A stretch of 56,710 nucleotides of DNA from UBA1227 sp045642705. Lineage in GTDB: Bacteria; Bacillota; Clostridia; Oscillospirales; Acutalibacteraceae. Both the position numbers and the translations under genes were made by a program. Below are positions 41,682 through 49,862 of the stretch, in pieces. The stretch lies in assembly GCA_045642705.1 (NCBI GenBank), contig JAZUJK010000024.1, forward strand, positions 1 to 56,710. The letters are read 5' to 3'. The number at the start of each line of letters is the position of its first letter. Position 1 is the stretch's first letter. Below the pieces are notes generated by a model that worked only from the letters and a program-made list of their open reading frames with translations, was not told where the DNA came from and did no database searches.

Positions 41682-44600
41682 ATGTACAAAAAAGTTTCAA
41701 CCGATTTAAACTTTGTCGAGAGAGAAAAAGAGACTGCTAAGTTCTGGAAAGAAGAGCAGATTTTCGAAAAGACAGAGGAAAAGAAAGGCCCATCCTATGT
41801 ATTCTATGATGGACCACCAACAGCAAATGGTAAGCCTCATATCGGACACGTTCTTACACGTGTAATCAAGGATATGATCCCTCGTTACCGCACAATGAAG
41901 GGCTATTACGTTCCTCGTAAAGCTGGTTGGGATACACACGGTCTCCCAGTAGAGCTCGAAGTTGAAAAAGAAATTGGTATCGACGGAAAAGAACAGATTG
42001 AAGCATACGGTCTTGAACCATTCATTCAAAAGTGTAAGGAGAACGTATGGAAATATAAAGGCATGTGGGAGGACTTCTCTGGCACAGTAGGTTTCTGGGC
42101 CGACATGGACAACCCATATGTTACATACCACAACGACTATATTGAGTCTGAGTGGTGGGCTCTAAAGCAAATTTATGAAAAGGGCCTCATGTACAAGGGA
42201 TTTAAGATTGTACCTTACTGCCCACGCTGTGGTACACCTCTTTCATCACACGAAGTAGCACAGGGCTACAAGGATTTGAAAGAGCGTTCAGCTATTGTTC
42301 GTTTCAAGGCAATCGGAGAAGATGCATACTTCCTCGCTTGGACAACAACACCATGGACACTTCCATCAAACCTCGCTCTCTGCGTTAACCCAGATGATGA
42401 GTATGCCAAGGTAAAGGCAGCAGATGGTTACACATATTACATGGCAACAGCCCTTCTTGACACAGTCCTTGGTGGACTCGTAGAAGAGGGCGAAAAGGCA
42501 TACGAGATCCTTGAGACATACAAGGGCTCAGAGCTCGAATACAAGGAGTACGAGCCACTCTTTGAGTGCGTTAAGGCTCCTGTTGAGAAACAGCACAAGA
42601 AAGCACATTATGTAATGTGCGACTCATATGTAACAATGACAGACGGTACTGGTATCGTACACTGCGCTCCTGCTTTCGGTGAGGACGACGCACGTGTATG
42701 CGGCAAGTATGATATGCCATTTGTTCAGTTCGTAGATGCCAAGGGTAACATGTCTGGTGGCACACCATTCGATGGCCTCTTTGTAAAAGATGCTGACCCA
42801 GAAGTACTAAAGTTCCTCGACAAGGAAGGAACTCTCTTCTCAGCACCTAAGTTTGAGCACGCTTATCCTCATTGCTGGCGTTGCGACACACCACTCATCT
42901 ACTACGCTCGTGAATCTTGGTACATCAAGATGACTGATGTTCGTGATGACCTCATCAAGAACAATAATACAATCAATTGGATTCCTGAAAGCATCGGCAA
43001 GGGACGTTTCGGCGATTGGCTCGAGAATGTTCAGGACTGGGCTATTTCAAGAAACCGTTACTGGGGTACACCTCTCAATGTTTGGGAATGCGAATGCGGA
43101 CATCGTCACGCAATTGGTTCTATCGAGGAACTCAAATCAATGTCAGACAACTGTCCTGACGACATCGAGCTCCATCGCCCATACATCGATGCAGTAACAA
43201 TCAAGTGCCCTGAGTGTGGCAAAGAAATGCACCGCGTACCAGAAGTTATCGACTGCTGGTTCGACTCAGGTTCAATGCCATTCGCTCAGCATCACTATCC
43301 ATTCGAGAACAAGGACCTCTTTGACACACAGTTCCCAGCAGACTTCATCTCTGAAGCTGTTGACCAGACACGTGGTTGGTTCTATTCTCTTCTCGCTATA
43401 TCAACACTCATCTTCAACAAAGCCCCATTCAAGAACGTTATCGTTCTCGGTCACGTACAGGATGAGAACGGACAGAAGATGTCCAAGTCTAAAGGAAATG
43501 CAGTTGACCCATTTGATGCTCTCGAATCATTTGGTGCCGATGCAATTCGTTGGTATTTCTATACCAATTCTGCTCCTTGGCTTCCTAACCGTTTCTACAG
43601 CAAAGCTGTAACAGAAGGTCAGCGCAAGGTTATGGGCACTCTCTGGAATACATATGCATTCTTTGTTCTCTATGCCAACATTGACAACTTTGATGCTTCC
43701 AAGTATGAAATCAACTATGATTCACTTGGCGCAATGGATAAATGGTGCTTGTCCAAGCTCCAGTCAATGGTTAAGGGTGTAGATGACAATCTTGCAAATT
43801 ACAGAATCCCAGAAGCAGCTAAATACATTTCTGAATTTGTTGACGAACTATCCAACTGGTATGTACGTCGCTGCCGTGAGCGTTTCTGGGCAACAGAGAT
43901 GACAGACGATAAGATTAACGCTTATATGACTCTCTATACTGCTCTTGTTACAACAGCTAAAACAGCAGCTCCAATGATTCCTTTCATCACTGAGGATATC
44001 TACCAGAACCTCGTTCGTGAGATAGATAAGGATGCTCCTATTTCAATTCACCTCTGTGACTTCCCAGAAGTTAAGACTGAGTGGATTGATGAGGAACTCG
44101 AAGCTAACATGGAAGAAGTTCTCAGCATTGTAGGACTCGGCCGTGCTTGCAGAAACGGTTCCAACATCAAGAACCGTCAGCCACTTGGCAAGATGTATGT
44201 CAAGGCCAACAAGGCACTTGACGACTATTGCAAGGATATCATCAAAGAAGAGCTCAATATCAAGAATGTCGAGTTCGTAGATGATGCTGGTGCTCTCCTC
44301 ACTTATTCATTCAAGCCACAGATGAGAACACTTGGTCCAAAGTATGGCAAGCAGCTTGGTGAAATCCGTGAAGTTCTCCAAAACATCGATGGCACTGCTG
44401 CAAAGGCAGAACTTGATGAGACTGGCAAGCTTAAACTTACTATCTCAATCGGTGATATAGAACTCACAGAGGAAGATCTCCTCATTGAGACAACTCAGAA
44501 AGAGGGCTTCTATTCACTTTCAGACTTCGGTATCACAGTAGCTATTGATACAACACTCACAGAAGAACTTATCACAGAGGGCTTCGTTCGTGAGATCATC

Positions 44601-44825
44601 TCTAAGGTTCAGACAATGCGTAAGGACGCTGGATTTGAAGTAATGGATCGTATCAATATCTATGTTGAAGGTTCCGACAAGATTAAGGCTATTGCTGAGG
44701 CTAACAAGGCCGCAATTATCGGTGACGTTCTCTGCGATGAGATTATCGTAGGCTCACTTGATGGTTACACAGCTGATTGGAATATCAACGGCGAAGAAAC
44801 AACTCTTGGTGTTAAGAAAAACTAA
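41682..44825 (+). CDS. ileS: Isoleucyl-tRNA synthetase
   Basis: Charges tRNA-Ile; the CP1 domain edits valine. The class I motifs are HIGH (53-56, ANGKPHIGHVLTR) and KMSKS (DENGQKMSKSKGNAVDP). GWDTHGLPVELEVEKEIG and the 1047-residue length point to the IleS2 type, which resembles eukaryotic enzymes and is often less sensitive to mupirocin. The open frame begins at 41574, but the ATG at 41682 behind GGAGG (9 nt) is the true start; the 36 extra residues cover the promoter and have no similarity. Single-gene unit. Confidence 0.96.
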   Translation: MYKKVSTDLNFVEREKETAKFWKEEQIFEKTEEKKGPSYVFYDGPPTANGKPHIGHVLTRVIKDMIPRYRTMKGYYVPRKAGWDTHGLPVELEVEKEIGIDGKEQIEAYGLEPFIQKCKENVWKYKGMWEDFSGTVGFWADMDNPYVTYHNDYIESEWWALKQIYEKGLMYKGFKIVPYCPRCGTPLSSHEVAQGYKDLKERSAIVRFKAIGEDAYFLAWTTTPWTLPSNLALCVNPDDEYAKVKAADGYTYYMATALLDTVLGGLVEEGEKAYEILETYKGSELEYKEYEPLFECVKAPVEKQHKKAHYVMCDSYVTMTDGTGIVHCAPAFGEDDARVCGKYDMPFVQFVDAKGNMSGGTPFDGLFVKDADPEVLKFLDKEGTLFSAPKFEHAYPHCWRCDTPLIYYARESWYIKMTDVRDDLIKNNNTINWIPESIGKGRFGDWLENVQDWAISRNRYWGTPLNVWECECGHRHAIGSIEELKSMSDNCPDDIELHRPYIDAVTIKCPECGKEMHRVPEVIDCWFDSGSMPFAQHHYPFENKDLFDTQFPADFISEAVDQTRGWFYSLLAISTLIFNKAPFKNVIVLGHVQDENGQKMSKSKGNAVDPFDALESFGADAIRWYFYTNSAPWLPNRFYSKAVTEGQRKVMGTLWNTYAFFVLYANIDNFDASKYEINYDSLGAMDKWCLSKLQSMVKGVDDNLANYRIPEAAKYISEFVDELSNWYVRRCRERFWATEMTDDKINAYMTLYTALVTTAKTAAPMIPFITEDIYQNLVREIDKDAPISIHLCDFPEVKTEWIDEELEANMEEVLSIVGLGRACRNGSNIKNRQPLGKMYVKANKALDDYCKDIIKEELNIKNVEFVDDAGALLTYSFKPQMRTLGPKYGKQLGEIREVLQNIDGTAAKAELDETGKLKLTISIGDIELTEEDLLIETTQKEGFYSLSDFGITVAIDTTLTEELITEGFVREIISKVQTMRKDAGFEVMDRINIYVEGSDKIKAIAEANKAAIIGDVLCDEIIVGSLDGYTADWNINGEETTLGVKKN

Positions 44826-44834
44826 AAATAAATC

Positions 44835-44864
44835 AAGACCGATTTAGAGTTCTAAATCGGTCTT
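44835..44864 (+). terminator. Intrinsic terminator after ileS
   Basis: Thirteen-bp stem AAGACCGATTTAG/CTAAATCGGTCTT with a 4-nt loop, followed by TTTTTA. Confidence 0.92.
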
Positions 44865-44919
44865 TTTTTAATAAGAAATATATGGTATCATTCTATTGTA
44901 GTGAAGAATGGGAGGCCAT

Positions 44920-45681
44920 ATGGGAAACTATAAATCATTTGTGGCTTTGATATATGTCACCGACACCGAAGAAGAGGCAGTTATGCGTATGTATGACTGG
45001 TCTGAAATTAAATTTGATGGTGACAATCAGCTCTATTACAAAGCAAATAATCAAAAAAATGGTCAACTCATTTATGCGGCAAAGCAAGATGAGATGGGTA
45101 TGACTGCGTCTGCAACCCTCACTATGAAACTCATAGATCACTTTAGACCAAAGTATATTATTATGCCGGGCATTGCTGCCGGCGCACTCACCGAATCAAG
45201 TGACGACCAAATGTATGGTGATGTAATTCTTGCCGACCTCATTTGGAACTACTCAAATGGTAAATATGTTCCAAAGGAAGAAGCTTCAATTATCTTTGGC
45301 GAAATCGGCTTTTTGCCGAGGCCAACGTCCGTTACTGTTGACAGCGAGCTCATCCCTTACTTTGAGAAAGCAATCAACTCCAGGCTCAATGAAACCCATG
45401 TGCAGGTTGGTGCGATGGCCAGTGGCTCAGCAGTTGTTGCGAACCGCTCCATCCTCGACAAACAAATCCACGCAACCTTTGAAAACACAAAAGGTCTCGA
45501 GATGGAAGGTTATGGTGTAGCTTACGCTGCTTCCCATGCGACTGAGCCTAGGCCTTACCCTATCATCGCAAAAAGCATCTGCGATTTCGCAGATAGTCGT
45601 AAGTCCGATATGTATCAAAAATTCGCAGCCTATACTAGTTGCGAATTCGTAAAACTTATGATTGATGACATACTAGAATAA
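44920..45681 (+). CDS. Nucleoside phosphorylase-superfamily protein (MTA/SAH nucleosidase-like)
   Basis: 253 residues of the PNP/UDP fold. Visible motifs are IIMPGIAAGAL (phosphate/ribose loop), VQVGAMASGSAVVAN, KGLEMEGYGVAYA with the ribose-binding Met-Glu, and KSICDFADSRKSD with the base-binding Asp. The enzyme probably splits a nucleoside such as methylthioadenosine or S-adenosylhomocysteine, but the N-terminal 70 residues are divergent. The ATG at 44920 has GGGAGG 4 nt upstream; an ATG at 44908 has none. Alone in its unit, between two terminators. Confidence 0.82.
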   Translation: MGNYKSFVALIYVTDTEEEAVMRMYDWSEIKFDGDNQLYYKANNQKNGQLIYAAKQDEMGMTASATLTMKLIDHFRPKYIIMPGIAAGALTESSDDQMYGDVILADLIWNYSNGKYVPKEEASIIFGEIGFLPRPTSVTVDSELIPYFEKAINSRLNETHVQVGAMASGSAVVANRSILDKQIHATFENTKGLEMEGYGVAYAASHATEPRPYPIIAKSICDFADSRKSDMYQKFAAYTSCEFVKLMIDDILE

Positions 45682-45711
45682 TTAAAACATAATACAAATC
45701 CTACAAATAAA

Positions 45712-45749
45712 AAAAGAACGTAAGCTCTATTTTGTGCTTACGTTCTTTT
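45712..45749. terminator. Bidirectional intrinsic terminator
   Basis: Fourteen-bp perfect stem AAAAGAACGTAAGC/GCTTACGTTCTTTT with a 10-nt loop, between the nucleosidase-like gene and the converging transporter gene. Confidence 0.9.
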
Positions 45750-45752
45750 ATA

Positions 45753-47159
45753 TTATTCTTCTATTTCCTTCGGAGCAGGGGCAGCAGATTTCTTTGGCTT
45801 AATTAAGAAAATAACAGCAACCAATACCACAAGATAAATTGCTACTAAGCCAAAGGTCAAAAGAGTTTTAGAAAATCCTGCCTTAGAAAGACCAATCAAA
45901 ATAAGCATTGGTGCACCGAAAAGAATTCCGAATGAACTACCGAGAACCAAGTTGTTCGCAGCTGGTGTCTCATAATTTGGATCAATTTCACGAAGAAGCA
46001 GAACTCCAGAACCGATTGTTCCTGTGAGCATACCGAACATTGAGAAGAGGCCCTCATAGTAATAATCGCCATAGACCTTTTTGCAAACAAAGACAAGCCA
46101 GAACCAAGTTCCTACTGCGCCAAATCCGCACATAAGAATAAATGGCAATGCATAACCTGAAAGGTCCTCAATATCGATTGATGCGATACCAGAAATAATC
46201 ATTATATCAAAGAAGAAACCAGATATACGATTAAGCAAATAGTTGTTCTGATATTGTTTCTTGATAATATGCTTCTTATTTCCTTCCTTAAATACTATGC
46301 GTACAAGGATAGCAACAGCTGAACCAATAATGAAGTTAAATCCCCATAGAATTGAATTTAGCATATCGCCTATGCCAAGTGCATCAAATACAGATGTAAG
46401 TCCAACTGTAACAAGATATGTAATCAAATAAACTATAAATATAAGAGAGAGCTGGATTGAAAGTCTATCAATAGAATCAGATACAGGGAGTTCATCCTTA
46501 CCCTGGAAATATCCTTCGGCAAACTCTTGCTCTTTTACTTCCTTATTTCTAACAATAAGTTTTCCCTTATGTCTATATATGTTCATAAGAAGAACACCTA
46601 CAGAACAAGCGACAATATATCCGCACGCAGCAACTGCAAGGCCAAAGCTACGTCCACCATGCATTCCTGCGAGCTCATAGGTCATACCTACATTGTTTGC
46701 CTGTCCAGGTCCCTGGCCAAATCCCATAGGAAGGAGAAGACCTGCTGCTGGGAATAAATCTTTCATTACCGTGAGGCACAAAATAAGTGATAGGCCCATA
46801 CCAATAAGACCCTGTACAAGATATGTGCTTACAATCAATGCGCCAGATTTCACACCTACAAGTGTACCGCCACTTCTGTCTGCATCGTCAGTAGTTCTAA
46901 GTGACATTGCAATAAAGCCAAGAGCGATGGAATGATAAACAATCATCTCAAACAGAGGACCGTTTATTATTTCTATACCATAACCTCTGCAGATATACTT
47001 GATACCCAAGAGAATAAAGCCTGCAATTACAGCAACAGGCATCAGAGTACCTTTTATTTTACGGCTGCTCTGTCTCATAAACTGGGCAAGTAATAGCACT
47101 GCCATAATAAGGCCTATTTGAATTACAAAAGACCATGCCCCAATACTAGAAAAATCCAT
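45753..47159 (-). CDS. GltS-like (sodium:glutamate symporter family) transporter
   Basis: 468 residues with about 12 hydrophobic segments. The half-way motif GFGQGPGQANNVGMTYELAG matches the Gly-rich pore loop of the ESS/GltS family, and a second re-entrant-like Gly-rich loop near residue 385 (GMLTGTIGSGVLLLREIDP) mirrors it. It is about 60 residues longer than E. coli GltS, with a charged loop at about 210-245 and a Lys/Pro/Glu tail. The ATG at 47159 has GGGAGG 7 nt upstream and overlaps the acyltransferase stop by 1 nt. Glutamate as substrate is not proven. Confidence 0.78.
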   Translation of the reverse strand: MDFSSIGAWSFVIQIGLIMAVLLLAQFMRQSSRKIKGTLMPVAVIAGFILLGIKYICRGYGIEIINGPLFEMIVYHSIALGFIAMSLRTTDDADRSGGTLVGVKSGALIVSTYLVQGLIGMGLSLILCLTVMKDLFPAAGLLLPMGFGQGPGQANNVGMTYELAGMHGGRSFGLAVAACGYIVACSVGVLLMNIYRHKGKLIVRNKEVKEQEFAEGYFQGKDELPVSDSIDRLSIQLSLIFIVYLITYLVTVGLTSVFDALGIGDMLNSILWGFNFIIGSAVAILVRIVFKEGNKKHIIKKQYQNNYLLNRISGFFFDIMIISGIASIDIEDLSGYALPFILMCGFGAVGTWFWLVFVCKKVYGDYYYEGLFSMFGMLTGTIGSGVLLLREIDPNYETPAANNLVLGSSFGILFGAPMLILIGLSKAGFSKTLLTFGLVAIYLVVLVAVIFLIKPKKSAAPAPKEIEE

Positions 47160-48292
47160 TACTTCGCCTCCCAAGGCTTGTTTTGCCAATAAGCAAGATA
47201 CTTCCTAAGAGAGGTCATACCCTCATCTCGGATCTCATAATAACTACCGTCGTATGAGAAAAGGAGTCTGCTTGATTGAACCATTGACATATTATTGATC
47301 TTAGTAAGATCAAATTCTGCCAAACCACATTTTAATTTGTCACCACATATGGACAGTTTTGCATCTCTTTCGAGCAACTGTTCATCATGGTTATGTAGTA
47401 TCCTTGTGAGAGAAATTTTATCATCGGAGAATGTAATTCCAGAAGAAATAAGTTCACGGAATTTTTCAGTCTGATAATCCTCCCACTCAGATATATTGGC
47501 AAATTTAAAACCGTCTCCAAACTTGCCATATTCAGTGATACAAGAACTCATACCACATTTTTCACATTTAAATTTGTTTCCCTTACTTGTGATAGTGCTA
47601 ATTCCACCACACTCAGGGCATACATATACTGCGCGCTCTATATGCTCAGCGAGATTCTTACCAGTAAATTTTACTGGGTTTTCCCAAACATTCTCATATA
47701 TATCCTCATTTATATGAGCTAGTACCTCATCAGGTGTCATAGCCTCCAAATCCTCTGGCGAATATATATGAATTGGTCGCGCATAAATCTTGCCTCGCCT
47801 ATTGCTACTGCTCCAGCGAGGATTTGTAAGATATCCTCCGGAAATTCGCACTGTAACGAGTGAGGCGCCGGACGACTTGGCAAGCTTGCCAGTCGCAGAG
47901 AATACAGGGATGGTCCTACCATCCCATGAGGCCTCACCCTCGGCCATAAGGCCTACCGAATTTCCGGCCTTCAAATTGCGCAGACACATTTTCACTGTGT
48001 CTGCACCAGAAGATGCCTTCTTTCTCGGAATCGGTGCGACAAGATATGTAAGAATCTTAGATACTAGACCCTGTCTAAAAATATGTTCTGATGCAACAAA
48101 ATAGAACTGATTGCGAGGGAAACAAACAGATAGGAACAATGGATCTAAATCATTAGTATGATTGGCAATAACAAGGAAAGGGCCATCGACAAATGTCTCT
48201 TCCCAAGTCTCATTAAATCCGTATTTCATGAGAGGCCTTACAACCTTCTGCAAAGCCGCCCACACCTTAACATGTCTTTCCCTATCAGTCAT
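47159..48292 (-). CDS. PlsC-type acyltransferase with C-terminal zinc ribbon
   Basis: 377 residues. The N-terminal half is a 1-acylglycerol-3-phosphate acyltransferase domain: catalytic HX4D is H45-D50 (IANHTNDLDPLF) and the substrate motif is AEGEAS (118-122 region). The C-terminal part has C225, C228, C243 and C246 (VCPECGG, FKCEKCG), a clear zinc ribbon, then about 120 residues of unknown fold. No membrane helix is obvious. The ATG at 48292 has AAAGGTG upstream and is preferred to the GTG at 48301. It lies between two amino acid transporters. The lipid acceptor is unknown. Confidence 0.85.
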   Translation of the reverse strand: MTDRERHVKVWAALQKVVRPLMKYGFNETWEETFVDGPFLVIANHTNDLDPLFLSVCFPRNQFYFVASEHIFRQGLVSKILTYLVAPIPRKKASSGADTVKMCLRNLKAGNSVGLMAEGEASWDGRTIPVFSATGKLAKSSGASLVTVRISGGYLTNPRWSSSNRRGKIYARPIHIYSPEDLEAMTPDEVLAHINEDIYENVWENPVKFTGKNLAEHIERAVYVCPECGGISTITSKGNKFKCEKCGMSSCITEYGKFGDGFKFANISEWEDYQTEKFRELISSGITFSDDKISLTRILHNHDEQLLERDAKLSICGDKLKCGLAEFDLTKINNMSMVQSSRLLFSYDGSYYEIRDEGMTSLRKYLAYWQNKPWEAK

Positions 48293-48304
48293 AAATGTCA
48301 CCTT

Positions 48305-49705
48305 TTATAGCATCATAGACTTCTCTTCTAAGTCATATTCCTCGTCTGTCTTAATTACAATATATGCCTTGTTCTGTCTGTAATAGAGATATGCAACTCC
48401 AAGGAACAAGATGCATATTGCAGCATAGATTGCGAAAGAAGCCTTAACTACAGAACCTGAGAAAATAATAAGTGAACCGATTGTTGCAAGAACTGGTGCA
48501 ACATATCCGAGGAACTTATTCTTGATTTCGCCTTTTCTTGCAAGCTTGATAACTGCAACATATAGAGCGATATAGATGAGATACAATACGCAAATTGAAA
48601 TCTCTGAAATATCAAGACCTGCAACGAACTCATTCTTGCTTGATAACAAGATATCATTTATTCCAAGATAAACAATTGAGAGAACATATACGAGAATTGA
48701 TGAGTTAAGTGGCATGCCACCGAGTTTTTCATTCTCCTTACTAAACACATCGGAGAATGGCATCATGTTACGGAGAGCAAGAGCATGTGGAAGTCTGATA
48801 AGACCGAGACATACGCCATTAACCGTACCAAGAATTGAAATTACAACAGCTATAAGAACAAGCTTCGCACCAGTTCCGCCGAACAAGCCTGTTGCAGCTG
48901 TGAATACGCTGTCATCACCAAGAGCAAGAACCTGATCTGCGCCGAGATATGATGTGATACCGATGAAATATGCAAGATATACAATCAAAACTGCGATAGG
49001 AGCAACTGTCAATGCGAGAGGCAAGTTGCGCTTACTGTTCTTGATTTCATGGCAAATTGATGTCGAAACAATCCAGCCATCATATGAGAATGCGATTGGT
49101 CCAAATGCGCCCAGCCATGCGAGGTCGCGAGCACTTGTCTTAAATGCTTCGCCTGTTGCAGCTGAGAATTCTGCTGCAGGATGGCCAAAAGCGATTCCAA
49201 GAATTGCAATAAGTACAAGTGGAATCAATTTGATAAACATTGAAAGGTTCTGGAAATGTCCACCAAGTTTTGCTGATACTGCATTAAGTGCATAGAAAAC
49301 TGTGATAGCAATAAATCCAATCAATGTATTTCTGTGTACAGAAAAATCTGTAAAACCAAAGAGCTGACTTACATAAATACCAGATGCCCATGCAACAACT
49401 GATGCAAGTGTTGGGAGATATAGAAAACTCTCAAACCAACCGAACATTGTAGCAGCGCCTGTTCCTACGAAGTCCTCAGCGTAGGATACAAGTCCACCTG
49501 GTTTATCTGTACGAATAGCGAGCTGTGAAATGGTAAGAGCACCAAAAACAACTGCGATAGCGGCGACAACAAATATGATTATTCCAAGGAATATATTTCC
49601 ATGTGCATATTCAAGAATGTTATCTGCCTTAAAGAATATACCTGAACCAATTACTATACCTGTAATCATAGTAATTGCCGTAATTAAACCATAATTTCTT
49701 TTCAT
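48305..49705 (-). CDS. APC-superfamily amino acid permease
   Basis: 466 residues with 12 membrane helices. The N-terminus shows the APC substrate motif ITGIVIGSGIFFKADNILEY in helix 1, and FGPIAFSYDGWIVSTSICHE marks helix 6, as in the LAT/SteT type. It probably imports or exchanges an amino acid across the cell membrane. GAGG lies 7 nt before the ATG. First gene of a three-gene unit with the acyltransferase (12 nt downstream) and the GltS-like transporter. The substrate cannot be read. Confidence 0.9.
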   Translation of the reverse strand: MKRNYGLITAITMITGIVIGSGIFFKADNILEYAHGNIFLGIIIFVVAAIAVVFGALTISQLAIRTDKPGGLVSYAEDFVGTGAATMFGWFESFLYLPTLASVVAWASGIYVSQLFGFTDFSVHRNTLIGFIAITVFYALNAVSAKLGGHFQNLSMFIKLIPLVLIAILGIAFGHPAAEFSAATGEAFKTSARDLAWLGAFGPIAFSYDGWIVSTSICHEIKNSKRNLPLALTVAPIAVLIVYLAYFIGITSYLGADQVLALGDDSVFTAATGLFGGTGAKLVLIAVVISILGTVNGVCLGLIRLPHALALRNMMPFSDVFSKENEKLGGMPLNSSILVYVLSIVYLGINDILLSSKNEFVAGLDISEISICVLYLIYIALYVAVIKLARKGEIKNKFLGYVAPVLATIGSLIIFSGSVVKASFAIYAAICILFLGVAYLYYRQNKAYIVIKTDEEYDLEEKSMML

Positions 49706-49802
49706 TAATATTTCCTCAATTTTTATTATTTAGCATTGTATATTAACCTTTATAATTATATATAATATATCTTAATAACGCAAATATAAAGTCTAAAACC
49801 AA

Positions 49803-49836
49803 AAGGGCACATCACCAAAAATTGTGATGTGCCCTT
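49803..49836 (-). terminator. Intrinsic terminator after ppdK
   Basis: Thirteen-bp perfect stem AAGGGCACATCAC/GTGATGTGCCCTT with an 8-nt loop; on the minus strand TTGGTTTTAG follows. Confidence 0.85.
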
Positions 49837-49862
49837 AATTTATCTAATCCTATTAAACTATA

